DNA from: Prolixibacter sp. NT017
GTDB lineage: Bacteria > Bacteroidota > Bacteroidia > Bacteroidales > Prolixibacteraceae
Assembly (NCBI RefSeq): GCF_009617875.1
Contig: NZ_BLAV01000001.1
Location: 2,046,001 to 2,110,000 of the forward strand
Direction of reading: 5' to 3'
Length of the DNA: 64,000 nt
Shown one piece after another: positions 54,524 to 62,906 of the stretch. Positions within the stretch are counted from its first letter, which is position 1; each line of letters opens with the position of its first letter. A program made the position numbers and the translations under genes. Under the pieces are notes generated by a model that was not told where the DNA came from, did no database searches, and saw nothing but the letters and a program-made list of their open reading frames with translations.

Positions 54524-54570
54524 GGGCACCCAACTTCTAAAATTACCGGCAATCGGGCAGTGAATCGGTC

Positions 54571-54718
54571 AGGATATATCCTGACCCTACAATGCAAACG
54601 CACATACCCTATATCGCAAGCGCTGTAGAGCCACGATACATCGTGGCCGCATGACAAACACCGGAAATGTTTGGGGGTAGCGCGTTGCAACGGTCACGAC
54701 ATGTCGTGCCTCTACGGG
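54571..54718. repeat. ~147-bp direct repeat, left copy
   Basis: Nearly the same sequence as 55327-55473, in the same orientation, 756 bases apart. It holds AGGATATATCCT, the GGCCACGAT/ATCGTGGCC palindrome and a GGTCACGACATGTCGTG half of a third. Differences from the right copy are scattered. Confidence 0.8.
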
Positions 54719-54767
54719 ATACGTCCTAAAACTTTTGTATCTCTTCGTTAACCGGATAAATATTTAT

Positions 54768-54775
54768 TATATTTG
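54768..54775 (+). promoter_or_regulatory. -7 element for the small lipoprotein gene
   Basis: TATATTTG fits TAnnTTTG; a TTA rather than TTG lies 17 bases upstream. It would give a 5' UTR of roughly 150 bases. Confidence 0.35.
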
Positions 54776-54928
54776 GGTAAACCGCATTACCGGTAACCCA
54801 TTACGATTACCAGGCAGCGAACTAACTTAGGTTTTTAGCGATATCGTTTTCCGTCGATTCCTGCATAACAGGATTTTAAGCGGATGAACGCATCGTTGCA
54901 TCACATCAACTATAAAAACAAAAATAAA

Positions 54929-55285
54929 ATGACCAACAAGACGACCTTAAAGATGATGCTGATTTTCGTAGCTATCCTGGCTACCTTCAGCAGTTGCAAA
55001 AAAGACGAAGTAAGCCTAAGAACCGGCGCATTAAAAGTGAACTTCAAACCCAATAACAACTATCTCCCGGTTATTGACTATACCATTACCCTCGAGAACA
55101 ACACGTCGACGGCGATATCCGGTCTCGATAAAAACCTGTTCGAGGGAGTGCTTACCGTCAAAGACCTGAACCCGGGTAACTACTACTTAAATTATCACTA
55201 TACCATTGCCGACAGGTACTACTCGAAGCAGGTACTGTTTCAAATTCATTCGGGCAAAACAACGGAACTAACTTACCAGTTGTAA
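54929..55285 (+). CDS. Small lipoprotein of unknown function
   Basis: 118 residues from ATG 54929; the frame also extends 15 codons upstream to 54884. Hydrophobic signal ends in FSSC (C23), then KKDE. The mature part (LKVNFKPNNNYLPVIDYTITLENN, shown in part as LPVIDYTITLENN; GNYYLNYHYTIAD; KQVLFQIHSGKTTELTYQL) is a predicted beta-sandwich of immunoglobulin or transthyretin type. It stands between two ~147-bp direct repeats. Function unknown. Confidence 0.7.
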   Translation: MTNKTTLKMMLIFVAILATFSSCKKDEVSLRTGALKVNFKPNNNYLPVIDYTITLENNTSTAISGLDKNLFEGVLTVKDLNPGNYYLNYHYTIADRYYSKQVLFQIHSGKTTELTYQL

Positions 55286-55326
55286 GCCGGGTACTGACGG
55301 ATGGATGGTATTTGGTTGCTGGAATG

Positions 55327-55473
55327 AGATATATCCTGCCCCTACAATGCAAACGCACATACCCTATATCACAAACGCTGTAGGGCCACGATACATCGTG
55401 GCCGAATGACAAACACCGGAAATATCTGGGGATAGCGCGTGGTAACGGTCACGACATGTCGTGACCCTGCGGG
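55327..55473. repeat. ~147-bp direct repeat, right copy
   Basis: Second copy of 54571-54718. It contains the complete 20-bp palindrome GGTCACGACATGTCGTGACC at 55447-55466. Confidence 0.8.
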
Positions 55474-55508
55474 AAAAACGGTCATCAACCAACGTACCAT
55501 AACAGCAA

Positions 55509-55529
55509 AGCCGGGGAAATTACCCGGCT
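55509..55529 (-). terminator. Terminator-like hairpin after the GH20 gene
   Basis: AGCCGGG pairs perfectly with CCCGGCT across a 7-base loop; on the minus strand only TTTG follows, so it is a weak terminator. It lies about 35 bases past the GH20 stop. Confidence 0.5.
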
Positions 55530-55564
55530 CTGCGTGTTTTGCATTTTATATCGTTGAATATTCG

Positions 55565-57175
55565 CTATTCCTCTCCTTTGTGGTAATCGATACCATCCAG
55601 CTGCCAGCGTTGTTCCATGTTGTGCAGGGCGTCGAGAAAGCGTTGATAGTTTTTATCGGGCAGCGGCGTCCAGCCTACTTCAGCGTAAGCGGCTAACCGG
55701 GGGAATACTTTCAGATCCATCGACTTTGTGGTGGGAATCCATTCGCTCCACATCTGGCAACCGAAGCCTAATATCTTCGAATCGTACTTCGGGTCGAGTC
55801 CTTCAGGAATGGGATTGAATGAATAGGCTTTCGAAAGCCGAATCATTTTATAGTTATAATCGAGATATGTCATCCGGTGGTAAGCATTCACCACATCGTA
55901 GCCATTCGAAACCGCCTTGTTGATCAAATCGAGGCTCCCTTTCCAGAATTCGATGATAGCCGATTTGGCGAGCGTCTGTTTTACCTGCGTATCGGCCGAA
56001 TCCTGCCACTCATGCACGTTATCGCCGAGGATTTCGTTCCATCCCATCATGCGATGACCCGTGCTATCGACGAACTGCGAGATGCGGTTGGTGAACCAGA
56101 TTTGCAAATCGGCGGGAGACGTCAGTCCCTCCTTCTTCATCAACGCCTGCATGGCTTTCGATTTCTTCCACGCGTCGTACATCACTTCATCACCCCCGAT
56201 ATGGACCACCTTACCGGGAAACAGGTTGAAAACTTCGGTAAGCACATCCTCGAGGAATTGAATAACGCGCGGATCGGCAATGTTAAACGAGTCGGGCAGC
56301 TTGCCAAATCTCACCGGAACCTCTTTCGTGGTTCCCAACACCCCGAGCCACGGATAAGCCGCAATGGCCGCCGAAGCATGACCGGGCATTTCAATCTCCG
56401 GAACGATGCGAATGTGCCGAGCGGTGGCGTAGGCGATGATATCCTTGATTTGCTCCTGCGTATAGAAACCGCTGTGTGGCTTCCCTTCGCGTTTGTCGCT
56501 GTGGCGGGCTGCCTGCGTGTCTTTCCGGTAGCCGCCCACCGACGTCAGTTTCGGATACTTCTTGATTTCGATGCGCCATCCCTGGTCATCGGTCAGGTGC
56601 CAGTGGAAGACGTTCATTTTCATCAGCGCCATCTGGTCGAGCATACTCTTCACCACATCCACACCTTTGAAATGACGCGATACATCGAGCATAAATCCCC
56701 GCCATGCAAACCGCGGCTTATCGGCAATGGCCACCACCGGAACGGCAGCGTTTTTTCCCTTTTCGGGATGGAACTCAAATGCGGGTGGCAACAGCTGCCG
56801 CAACGACTGGATGCCGTAAAATACGCCGGTACGGGTCGCCCCTTCGATGACAATCCGTTTGGGCTCTACCTTCAGCAGGTAACCTTCGTCGCCCAGCGAG
56901 TCTTTCAGGGTTGCATTCAGCTTCAGCTCGATGCCTTTGCCTTTCGCTTTAATGTGCGGCTTTTCGCCGAAGGCTTTCGCCAGGATACCTGCCAGGTAAG
57001 CGGCTTCGGATTGGGTTGCCTCGCCCGAAACAATGGCCGTCTTCTCCGTCAGGGTGTAGGTACCGTTGCCGGGCACCACGCTCACCGGACGCGGAATGAT
57101 GTTGATCTCCGCCTGCGCGGAAACAGCAACGCCCGCGAGGATGAAAAAGGCCAGTATGAATTTCATTGTTTTCAT
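55565..57175 (-). CDS. GH20 beta-N-acetylhexosaminidase
   Basis: 536 residues from ATG 57175, with a signal peptide ending VSAQA. Residues about 25-150 are the GH20 N-terminal alpha/beta domain (INIIPRPVSVVPG), then the TIM barrel with RGFMLDVSRHF, FHWHLTDDQGWR and the catalytic VHIGGDEVMYD (Asp-Glu pair), plus a tryptophan-rich end (QMWSEWIP). It releases terminal GlcNAc or GalNAc from glycans in the periplasm. It is the last gene of the glycan operon, 155 bases after the NagX-like gene. ATG 57166 is an alternative start. Confidence 0.93.
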   Translation of the reverse strand: MKTMKFILAFFILAGVAVSAQAEINIIPRPVSVVPGNGTYTLTEKTAIVSGEATQSEAAYLAGILAKAFGEKPHIKAKGKGIELKLNATLKDSLGDEGYLLKVEPKRIVIEGATRTGVFYGIQSLRQLLPPAFEFHPEKGKNAAVPVVAIADKPRFAWRGFMLDVSRHFKGVDVVKSMLDQMALMKMNVFHWHLTDDQGWRIEIKKYPKLTSVGGYRKDTQAARHSDKREGKPHSGFYTQEQIKDIIAYATARHIRIVPEIEMPGHASAAIAAYPWLGVLGTTKEVPVRFGKLPDSFNIADPRVIQFLEDVLTEVFNLFPGKVVHIGGDEVMYDAWKKSKAMQALMKKEGLTSPADLQIWFTNRISQFVDSTGHRMMGWNEILGDNVHEWQDSADTQVKQTLAKSAIIEFWKGSLDLINKAVSNGYDVVNAYHRMTYLDYNYKMIRLSKAYSFNPIPEGLDPKYDSKILGFGCQMWSEWIPTTKSMDLKVFPRLAAYAEVGWTPLPDKNYQRFLDALHNMEQRWQLDGIDYHKGEE

Positions 57176-57372
57176 AACCGTTTTGTTTTTTATGGGTTGA
57201 TGGGGAAGAGAATACAAATGGTGAATTCGGATAGAAAGCCCACCGTAACAATCACCCCCACCCCCCGATTTCTCGGGGCTCCCCTGAACGGGAGGCTAGG
57301 GCAACTACAGGTGTTGAACACGTTACATGATTCACTGCTTACTACTAACCAAACATCTTTTTTCTTTTCCCT

Positions 57373-58503
57373 TTATACTTTCAGGAATATCTTTTTCCGG
57401 TACAAAATGTACAGGAACGCCCACACGCAGGCTACGTACCCGACGGCACCGATGAGCCCCGCGATATGATGGGGCGTGAGATGCATCAATCCGCCGAAGA
57501 AGAAGTTGCGCATGTTGCCGAAATCGACGATTTTGTACTGCACTAAATAGATGGTGATGGGGTTCAATCCAATCACCACGAAGAAGAATGCCCACTTTTT
57601 GAAGCCCCACACGTCGATGATGAGGTAAAACACCCCCAACAGGATGAGACTCCATCCGCCGGCATAGAGCATGAATGAACTGGTCCACAATTTCTTGATA
57701 ATGGGAAACCACAATCCCCACAATTCACCGAGTCCCAGCGATACAATGCCCGCACCAATCAGGATGAGCCCTTTCCGCAGCTTGCTCAAACGAACATCTT
57801 CTGAAATAAGCAACCTCCCGGCAAAAACACCCAATAACGCCGTACTTATTGAGGGGATGGTGCTCAAAACACCTTCTGGCTCCATCACTTTCATGTATAA
57901 CGTACCCGGAATCAGCAGACGATCGATAAGGCCTGCGAGGTTTCCTTCCGGTGTGAGCACGCCTGCACCGAATCCCGGAACGGGAATGTACAGCATCATG
58001 AGACAATACGCCAGCAACAGGCCCCAGAACCAGATGATCTGCGCGCGCAGGTTCGTATTCAGGTAGATAATGGCGGCAAAGAACCAGGCAATCCCGATGC
58101 GTCCCAGCACACTTCCCACCCGGAAATGCTCAGCGTCGAGATTGAGAATGCGGTTGTATAGCATTCCGAGGACAATCAGCCACATCATCCGTTTAAACGC
58201 GTGTTTATAGATGCTTACTTTCGAATCACCGCGGGCCAGCCGTTTCCCAAAGGAGAAAGGCATGGAAACACCAGCGAGAAACAGGAAGAGCGGGAATATC
58301 AAATCGTAGAATTGGAAACCCTCCCACTTCACATGATCCATCTGCCCGTGTAAATATTTAAACAGCGGCCATCCGGTCAGGGTTGCCAGGGCATGTATGA
58401 CCCGCTGCCCACCGGTAATCCAAAACATATCGAACCCACGAAGTGCATCAAGCGACAACAGGCGCTGCCGCTTCGGTGTACCGTTCATCTCTTTCATGTG
58501 CAT
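57373..58503 (-). CDS. NagX/HGSNAT-like membrane acyltransferase (DUF5009)
   Basis: 376 residues, about ten hydrophobic helices. The start RLLSLDALRGFDMFWI is the family signature, and the conserved histidine and aspartate of the acyl transfer site lie in HGQMDHVKWEGFQFYDLIFPLFLF. Relatives are heparan-alpha-glucosaminide N-acetyltransferase and NagX, which is linked to chitooligosaccharide/GlcNAc use in bacteria. It would acetylate glucosamine-containing sugars across the membrane. ATGs at 58503 and 58491/58497 are possible. It is 18 bases after the GH16-like gene in the operon. Confidence 0.85.
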   Translation of the reverse strand: MHMKEMNGTPKRQRLLSLDALRGFDMFWITGGQRVIHALATLTGWPLFKYLHGQMDHVKWEGFQFYDLIFPLFLFLAGVSMPFSFGKRLARGDSKVSIYKHAFKRMMWLIVLGMLYNRILNLDAEHFRVGSVLGRIGIAWFFAAIIYLNTNLRAQIIWFWGLLLAYCLMMLYIPVPGFGAGVLTPEGNLAGLIDRLLIPGTLYMKVMEPEGVLSTIPSISTALLGVFAGRLLISEDVRLSKLRKGLILIGAGIVSLGLGELWGLWFPIIKKLWTSSFMLYAGGWSLILLGVFYLIIDVWGFKKWAFFFVVIGLNPITIYLVQYKIVDFGNMRNFFFGGLMHLTPHHIAGLIGAVGYVACVWAFLYILYRKKIFLKV

Positions 58504-58521
58504 AGCGTTTATCGGTTGGAT

Positions 58522-59283
58522 TTACTTCCGGAATTCGAAGCCGGAGAGGACCATTTCTACCTCTTTGCCATCGGTCGGAGGATTTCCGCGGTACAGCCAC
58601 AGGTTGATCTTCGCAGCCTCCTTGCCGGGCTTCGGATTGTCGGCGCCGGTATAAGTCCATTGTGTCATCAGCTGATCCACCGGTGGATTATCGCCGACGT
58701 TCCCCTGATAGCTGGCAAACACCACGCTGTCAGGTTGCCAGTTAAACCAATGCGTCGACTGCTCCCCGGTTTGATCGAGATAATAGCGGTGATGATTGCC
58801 CGGATGCCACCCTGGCTGAATCACAAACTGCGAATCTTCGGTGGTGTCTTTGGCCCACTTCGAAAACTCGATATCAATTTCGGAGCTATCATTGGCATAG
58901 GTGAACAGCCCTCCAACTACATTCTTGTCGAAACCATCTACCCGGCTGGCTACATGAAAGATGTACGTTCCGTAACCATGCGATTCCAGCAGGGAAATCT
59001 TGGCGCAGTTCCACCGTCCGTCGCGGTGGGTAATTTTCAGGTGCAAATTCCCGCTGTCATCTAGCCATACGTTCTCTTTGGAATCAGAAAAGTAGTTGGG
59101 ACCCGGTCCCTGCCTTGTATCTTTGCTGTTCCCCACCCGCCAGTCGTAGCCGGAGAAGTGAATAATACGCGTACCGTCGACCATCCGGTCGTTATTTACA
59201 GTCTTTTTGGTTTTGTTCCCGCATCCGGCAAGAAACAGGACAGCTACGACCAGAAAAATCCAGTTAGTTTTCATCTTTTTCAT
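58522..59283 (-). CDS. GH16-like lipoprotein
   Basis: 253 residues from ATG 59283 (or 59274). The lipobox is LFLAGC (C21). The jelly-roll core has GPNYFSDSKENVWLD, HGYGTYIFHVASRVDGFDKNVV-type sequence and the catalytic EIDIEF (E-x-D-x-E), the GH16 signature. GH16 enzymes endo-cleave beta-1,3/1,4-glucans or galactans, including endo-beta-galactosidases acting on keratan and mucin O-glycans. With GH20, NagA and a sialate esterase in the same operon, a LacNAc-type host glycan is a reasonable guess. Its start overlaps the end of the nagA-like gene. Confidence 0.78.
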   Translation of the reverse strand: MKKMKTNWIFLVVAVLFLAGCGNKTKKTVNNDRMVDGTRIIHFSGYDWRVGNSKDTRQGPGPNYFSDSKENVWLDDSGNLHLKITHRDGRWNCAKISLLESHGYGTYIFHVASRVDGFDKNVVGGLFTYANDSSEIDIEFSKWAKDTTEDSQFVIQPGWHPGNHHRYYLDQTGEQSTHWFNWQPDSVVFASYQGNVGDNPPVDQLMTQWTYTGADNPKPGKEAAKINLWLYRGNPPTDGKEVEMVLSGFEFRK

Positions 59284-60457
59284 TTTTTGTTTGGTTAAAC
59301 ACGACCTTTCCGGCCCGGATGGTTTGTACAATCTCCATCCCTTTTTCGGTTTGTTCGTACAGCACCAGGTCAGCAGGCGAACCTTTGCGGAAAGGTATTT
59401 GCGATTCTCCCTGCAACAGCTCCATCGGCTTGAGCGAGGCTTTGTTCCATGCCGTTTCCAACGTCAGTAATTCCTTCCCTGCCATCTGATTAACGCACCA
59501 CAGCAGCGATTGCGCCGAACCGGCCAGCAATTTCGGTTGATCGGCCATGCAAAGACGGCCTTCCGGGCTGAGAATCACATCTCCGCCGATATGACTATGG
59601 TAGTTCCCCGGCGGCAAACCGGCAAAATGGGTACAATCACTTATCAGGATGGAGGTTTCGGGCTTCACCTTGAAAACAACCTTGAGAAAGGACTCGGGCA
59701 GGTGAAAACCGTCCCCAATGACGGTGGTCCACAACGCATCCTGTGCCAACTGTTCCCAAATGTAGTTGGGATGGCGTGGCAACATCAGGTGAGCGGCATT
59801 CCCCAGGTGCGTCGACAACCGTGCACCAGTGGCAACCGCTCCGGCAATCTGTTCCGGTGTCGCCCCCGTATGGCCTATGGACACCACAACGCCGCTTTCG
59901 CTGCAACGGGAGATGAACTCTTCCGATCCTTCCCATTCCGGCGAAAGGGTGATAATTTTAATTCGTCCCTCAGCGGCTTCCTGCCACTGCTGAAACAAGT
60001 CCCAGTCGGGTTTTCGCACTAACTCCGGGTCATGTGCCCCGCGAGCGCCTTCTTCTTTCGATAGAAACGGCCCTTCGAGGTGAATACCGCCAATGGCTGC
60101 ATCGACATCGGGGTACGAATGACAGGCGGAGACAATCACTTTCAGCGCTTCGGAAATCGCTTGCGGGGTATTCGTGATCAAGGTCGGGAAGAAGGTCGTT
60201 ACGCCTTGCTCCGCCAGCAACTGAACCGCACGATAAACATCGGACGCCAGTAACGGAGCGGTATTGAAATCGACACCGCCGTAACCGTTTACCTGCAAGT
60301 CCACTAAACCGGGCGCGATAAAAGGGTGTTTCCCCTTCCCTTCCGGAAGTTGAATCACTTCGGCTATCTTTCCGTCGCGAATACCGATGTGCACCAGTTT
60401 TCCGCTCCGGTAATCGAGGCCTTCGAGGTACATGTGGTTGTCGTTTGATTGGTTCAT
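59264..60457 (-). CDS. nagA: N-acetylglucosamine-6-phosphate deacetylase
   Basis: 397 residues of the amidohydrolase superfamily. FIAPGLVDLQVNGYGGVDFN, GIHLEGPFLSKEEGARGAH, VSIGHTGATPEQI, STHLGNAAH and the catalytic aspartate in LISDCTHFAG follow the NagA order, although THLGNAA and SDCTHF differ from the usual THLFNAM and TDA. It turns GlcNAc-6-P into GlcN-6-P. The partner deaminase nagB is not in the window. Divergence at these sites leaves open another N-acyl-sugar substrate. Confidence 0.85.
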   Translation of the reverse strand: MNQSNDNHMYLEGLDYRSGKLVHIGIRDGKIAEVIQLPEGKGKHPFIAPGLVDLQVNGYGGVDFNTAPLLASDVYRAVQLLAEQGVTTFFPTLITNTPQAISEALKVIVSACHSYPDVDAAIGGIHLEGPFLSKEEGARGAHDPELVRKPDWDLFQQWQEAAEGRIKIITLSPEWEGSEEFISRCSESGVVVSIGHTGATPEQIAGAVATGARLSTHLGNAAHLMLPRHPNYIWEQLAQDALWTTVIGDGFHLPESFLKVVFKVKPETSILISDCTHFAGLPPGNYHSHIGGDVILSPEGRLCMADQPKLLAGSAQSLLWCVNQMAGKELLTLETAWNKASLKPMELLQGESQIPFRKGSPADLVLYEQTEKGMEIVQTIRAGKVVFNQTKNEKDEN

Positions 60458-60510
60458 GGTATTATCGTTAGCTAAACAGCTGGTTTATCTATCCATTCAT
60501 TGTCATCTTT

Positions 60511-61986
60511 TTATTTCGCTTCGTCATTCAGTGCCGACAACAGTTCATCCGCTTTCGCCGACTCGTCACCGGGAATCAGAAATCCGGTTACCACATACAA
60601 CACCAACGAGGTGAGCATGGGTGTCGCCACTTCTCCCGCCAGGGAGAAATCAGGCAGCAGTTTCGTGACCACAAAAGCCAGCAATCCGCCAATGATAGAC
60701 ACAATGGCTGCGGTACTTCCGCTCCGTCTGAACACCGGCAGCAATCCCAGAATCATCGGGATAGCAATCGGCCCCAACAACGAGGCAAACCAGGAAACAA
60801 TCAGGCCGAATACTCCGCCAAAGTGCCGGAAGTTGATCGCCACGATGATCGTAAACAAGGTAAACGAAAAGGTGGTGATTCGTGCCATGATAAGCGCCTG
60901 TTTCGGAGTAAAATTCCGTACACGCGGAACAGCCACGGGCAAAATATCACGGGTAATCACCGCTGAAACGGTATTCGAATCGGAAGAAGTCATCGATAAC
61001 GTGTTGGCAAACATCGAAGCGAGTACCAATCCGAGCAATCCGGCCGGAAGGAACTTCATGGCCATCATACCATAGGATAACGTTGGGTCAGCCAAATCTT
61101 TAAAAAAGAGCGGTGCCGCAAACATCGGGAATAACAGAATCAACGGCCACACAAAATAGAGGACCGACGACAAAACACCGGCTTTACGGGCCTCACCTCC
61201 CGAAGAAGAGGAGATGAAACGGGTCGCCAGGTTCCAGGTTCCGCCGCTATAGCTGAAGAAATCGATGACCAGCATCGCCATAGCGAACGCGGGTGTGTAG
61301 GGATCGTTAAACAAATGCGAGTTCGCTTCCGGCAACCGGTGCCACAGCGTAAACACTCCCGAAAACCCGTCGCCCAGTTTTCCGAGAATCATCACAAACA
61401 TGGTGATTCCGGCCGCCAGTTGAATCATGAACTGGGCAAAGTCGTTCCACACATCCGCCCACAAGCCGCCAATGGTAATGTACATCAATGACACACCTCC
61501 GGCCAGAATAATTCCAACCGTCAGCGAAGTGCCGGTAAATACATTCAATAATACAGCGATCGCAGCCAGCTTGCCTCCCACATCAAATACCTTGATAATG
61601 GCTCCGCTCCAGGCGATGATTTGCTGCGTGGTGAGGTTATACCGGGCCAGCAGGTATTCCGTAGGCGACTGAATACCGGTCTTGATGCGTAGCTTGGCCC
61701 AACGCGGCGCTACCCACAAGGCAGCCATCAATGTAGCCAGGCCCACACCGCAGGCCCACCAGATATAAAGGTTAAATCCGTGCGTATAGGCGATTCCGGC
61801 GTAAGCCACAAACACCGCCCCACTGTATCCCGACACATGGTGCGAAACACCCGAAAGCCACCAGGGCAGTTTTCCGCCGGCGGTAAAGAAATCGGCCGAA
61901 TTCTTCACTTTGCGGTAAGCGCTCAAGCCGATCACCACCAGCACCAAAAAATACATCGCCAAAACGATCCAGTCAATCAATTGCAT
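60511..61986 (-). CDS. Sodium:solute symporter, SSS/SGLT family
   Basis: 491 residues, about 13-14 helices. ADFFTAGGKLPWWLSGVSHH, IQSPTEYLLARYN, GGLWADVWNDFAQFMIQL and the late SMTSSDSNTVSAVITRDI are SSS signatures of sugar and sialic-acid-type carriers. In this operon it is the likely importer of a monosaccharide released by GH20, such as GlcNAc or sialic acid. It sits 53 bases before nagA and 58 after the esterase gene. Confidence 0.9.
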   Translation of the reverse strand: MQLIDWIVLAMYFLVLVVIGLSAYRKVKNSADFFTAGGKLPWWLSGVSHHVSGYSGAVFVAYAGIAYTHGFNLYIWWACGVGLATLMAALWVAPRWAKLRIKTGIQSPTEYLLARYNLTTQQIIAWSGAIIKVFDVGGKLAAIAVLLNVFTGTSLTVGIILAGGVSLMYITIGGLWADVWNDFAQFMIQLAAGITMFVMILGKLGDGFSGVFTLWHRLPEANSHLFNDPYTPAFAMAMLVIDFFSYSGGTWNLATRFISSSSGGEARKAGVLSSVLYFVWPLILLFPMFAAPLFFKDLADPTLSYGMMAMKFLPAGLLGLVLASMFANTLSMTSSDSNTVSAVITRDILPVAVPRVRNFTPKQALIMARITTFSFTLFTIIVAINFRHFGGVFGLIVSWFASLLGPIAIPMILGLLPVFRRSGSTAAIVSIIGGLLAFVVTKLLPDFSLAGEVATPMLTSLVLYVVTGFLIPGDESAKADELLSALNDEAK

Positions 61987-62044
61987 GGGTTAGCCTTTCT
62001 GTTATTATGCTTTTATGGTTGTTTTTACTATCGTGAACGAAGCA

Positions 62045-62890
62045 TCATTTTGTCTCCTGCTTCCCGGAGCTAATCTGAAGGTATTTGTCAGCGTACCGTT
62101 TCCCCAATATTCGTTGCGACTTGTTGTTGAAATGGATGTAATCGGGGTTGCAGGTCAAATCGCTCGTAGGAACTACGTAGCAGTTTTTCAGATCATTCGG
62201 TACGGTCTTGACAATTTCATTGATCTCCGCCCATCTTTTCGCCCGTAAGGGTGGACGCGTATATGATCCCAGCTCTCCCATAATGATGGGCAGGGAATCA
62301 TCGCCGATGAATGTGCGGAAACGGGTCAGCACCGTCTCTACTTTCTTTTTGTATACCGGTATTTTGGCCGGGAAGGCATCGCTTTCGCCCTGATGCCAGA
62401 GAATCCCCTTGACCACGCCGTATTTCATCGCCGTTCCGGTCTTATCCTTGAAATTGCTCCAGAGGTGGACGCCATTGAATATGGAATCATCCATCCAGTA
62501 TTGAATGGAACTGCCGCCCACTGCCGTTGGAACCAGCCCGATCGTGATGGAATCGCCCACATGTTTCAGTAATTCGCGTGCAAACGAAAGGCCGGAATCC
62601 ATTCCCGTTACCTTGGGCTGATACAGGTGTAACGGCTCTTTTGCCACGACCCATTTATCCTGCAGGTTCATCGCTAAAATGCGTGGATTCGGAACGGTAT
62701 CCTGCGGCTCCACTACGCCACGCCCCGCCATGTTCGACTGACCGGCCATGATAAAGATCCAAAAGTTCTTCTTCGCAGGCATCTCTTTCGGATACACTAC
62801 CTTCTTCGGGAAATTGGCCGTCTTGCTCTGCGCCATTCCATTCATCCACAAGGCCATTCCGGCCATCAGCAATACCAGGTATCTCTTCAT
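62045..62890 (-). CDS. Sialate O-acetylesterase-like esterase (SASA domain)
   Basis: 281 residues, signal peptide MKRYLVLLMAGMALWMNGMA. FIMAGQSNMAGRG carries the nucleophilic serine, GGSSIQYWM and ILWHQGESDA the oxyanion residues, and DYIHFNNKSQ the Asp-x-x-His pair, all SGNH/SASA (DUF303) features. It would remove acetyl groups from sialic acid or from xylan-like sugars. The GH20/nagA operon favours acetylated sialoglycans or GlcNAc polymers. It follows the truncated GH20 gene after 16 bases. Confidence 0.88.
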   Translation of the reverse strand: MKRYLVLLMAGMALWMNGMAQSKTANFPKKVVYPKEMPAKKNFWIFIMAGQSNMAGRGVVEPQDTVPNPRILAMNLQDKWVVAKEPLHLYQPKVTGMDSGLSFARELLKHVGDSITIGLVPTAVGGSSIQYWMDDSIFNGVHLWSNFKDKTGTAMKYGVVKGILWHQGESDAFPAKIPVYKKKVETVLTRFRTFIGDDSLPIIMGELGSYTRPPLRAKRWAEINEIVKTVPNDLKNCYVVPTSDLTCNPDYIHFNNKSQRILGKRYADKYLQISSGKQETK

Positions 62891-62906
62891 ATTTAACGTT
62901 TTATAA

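Noticed and set aside
55877..57469. 530-codon open frame on the plus strand across the GH20 gene
   Set aside because: It is antisense to a GH20 enzyme with complete motifs and has no recognisable domain, signal or promoter; long open antisense frames are common opposite GC-rich codon-biased genes.
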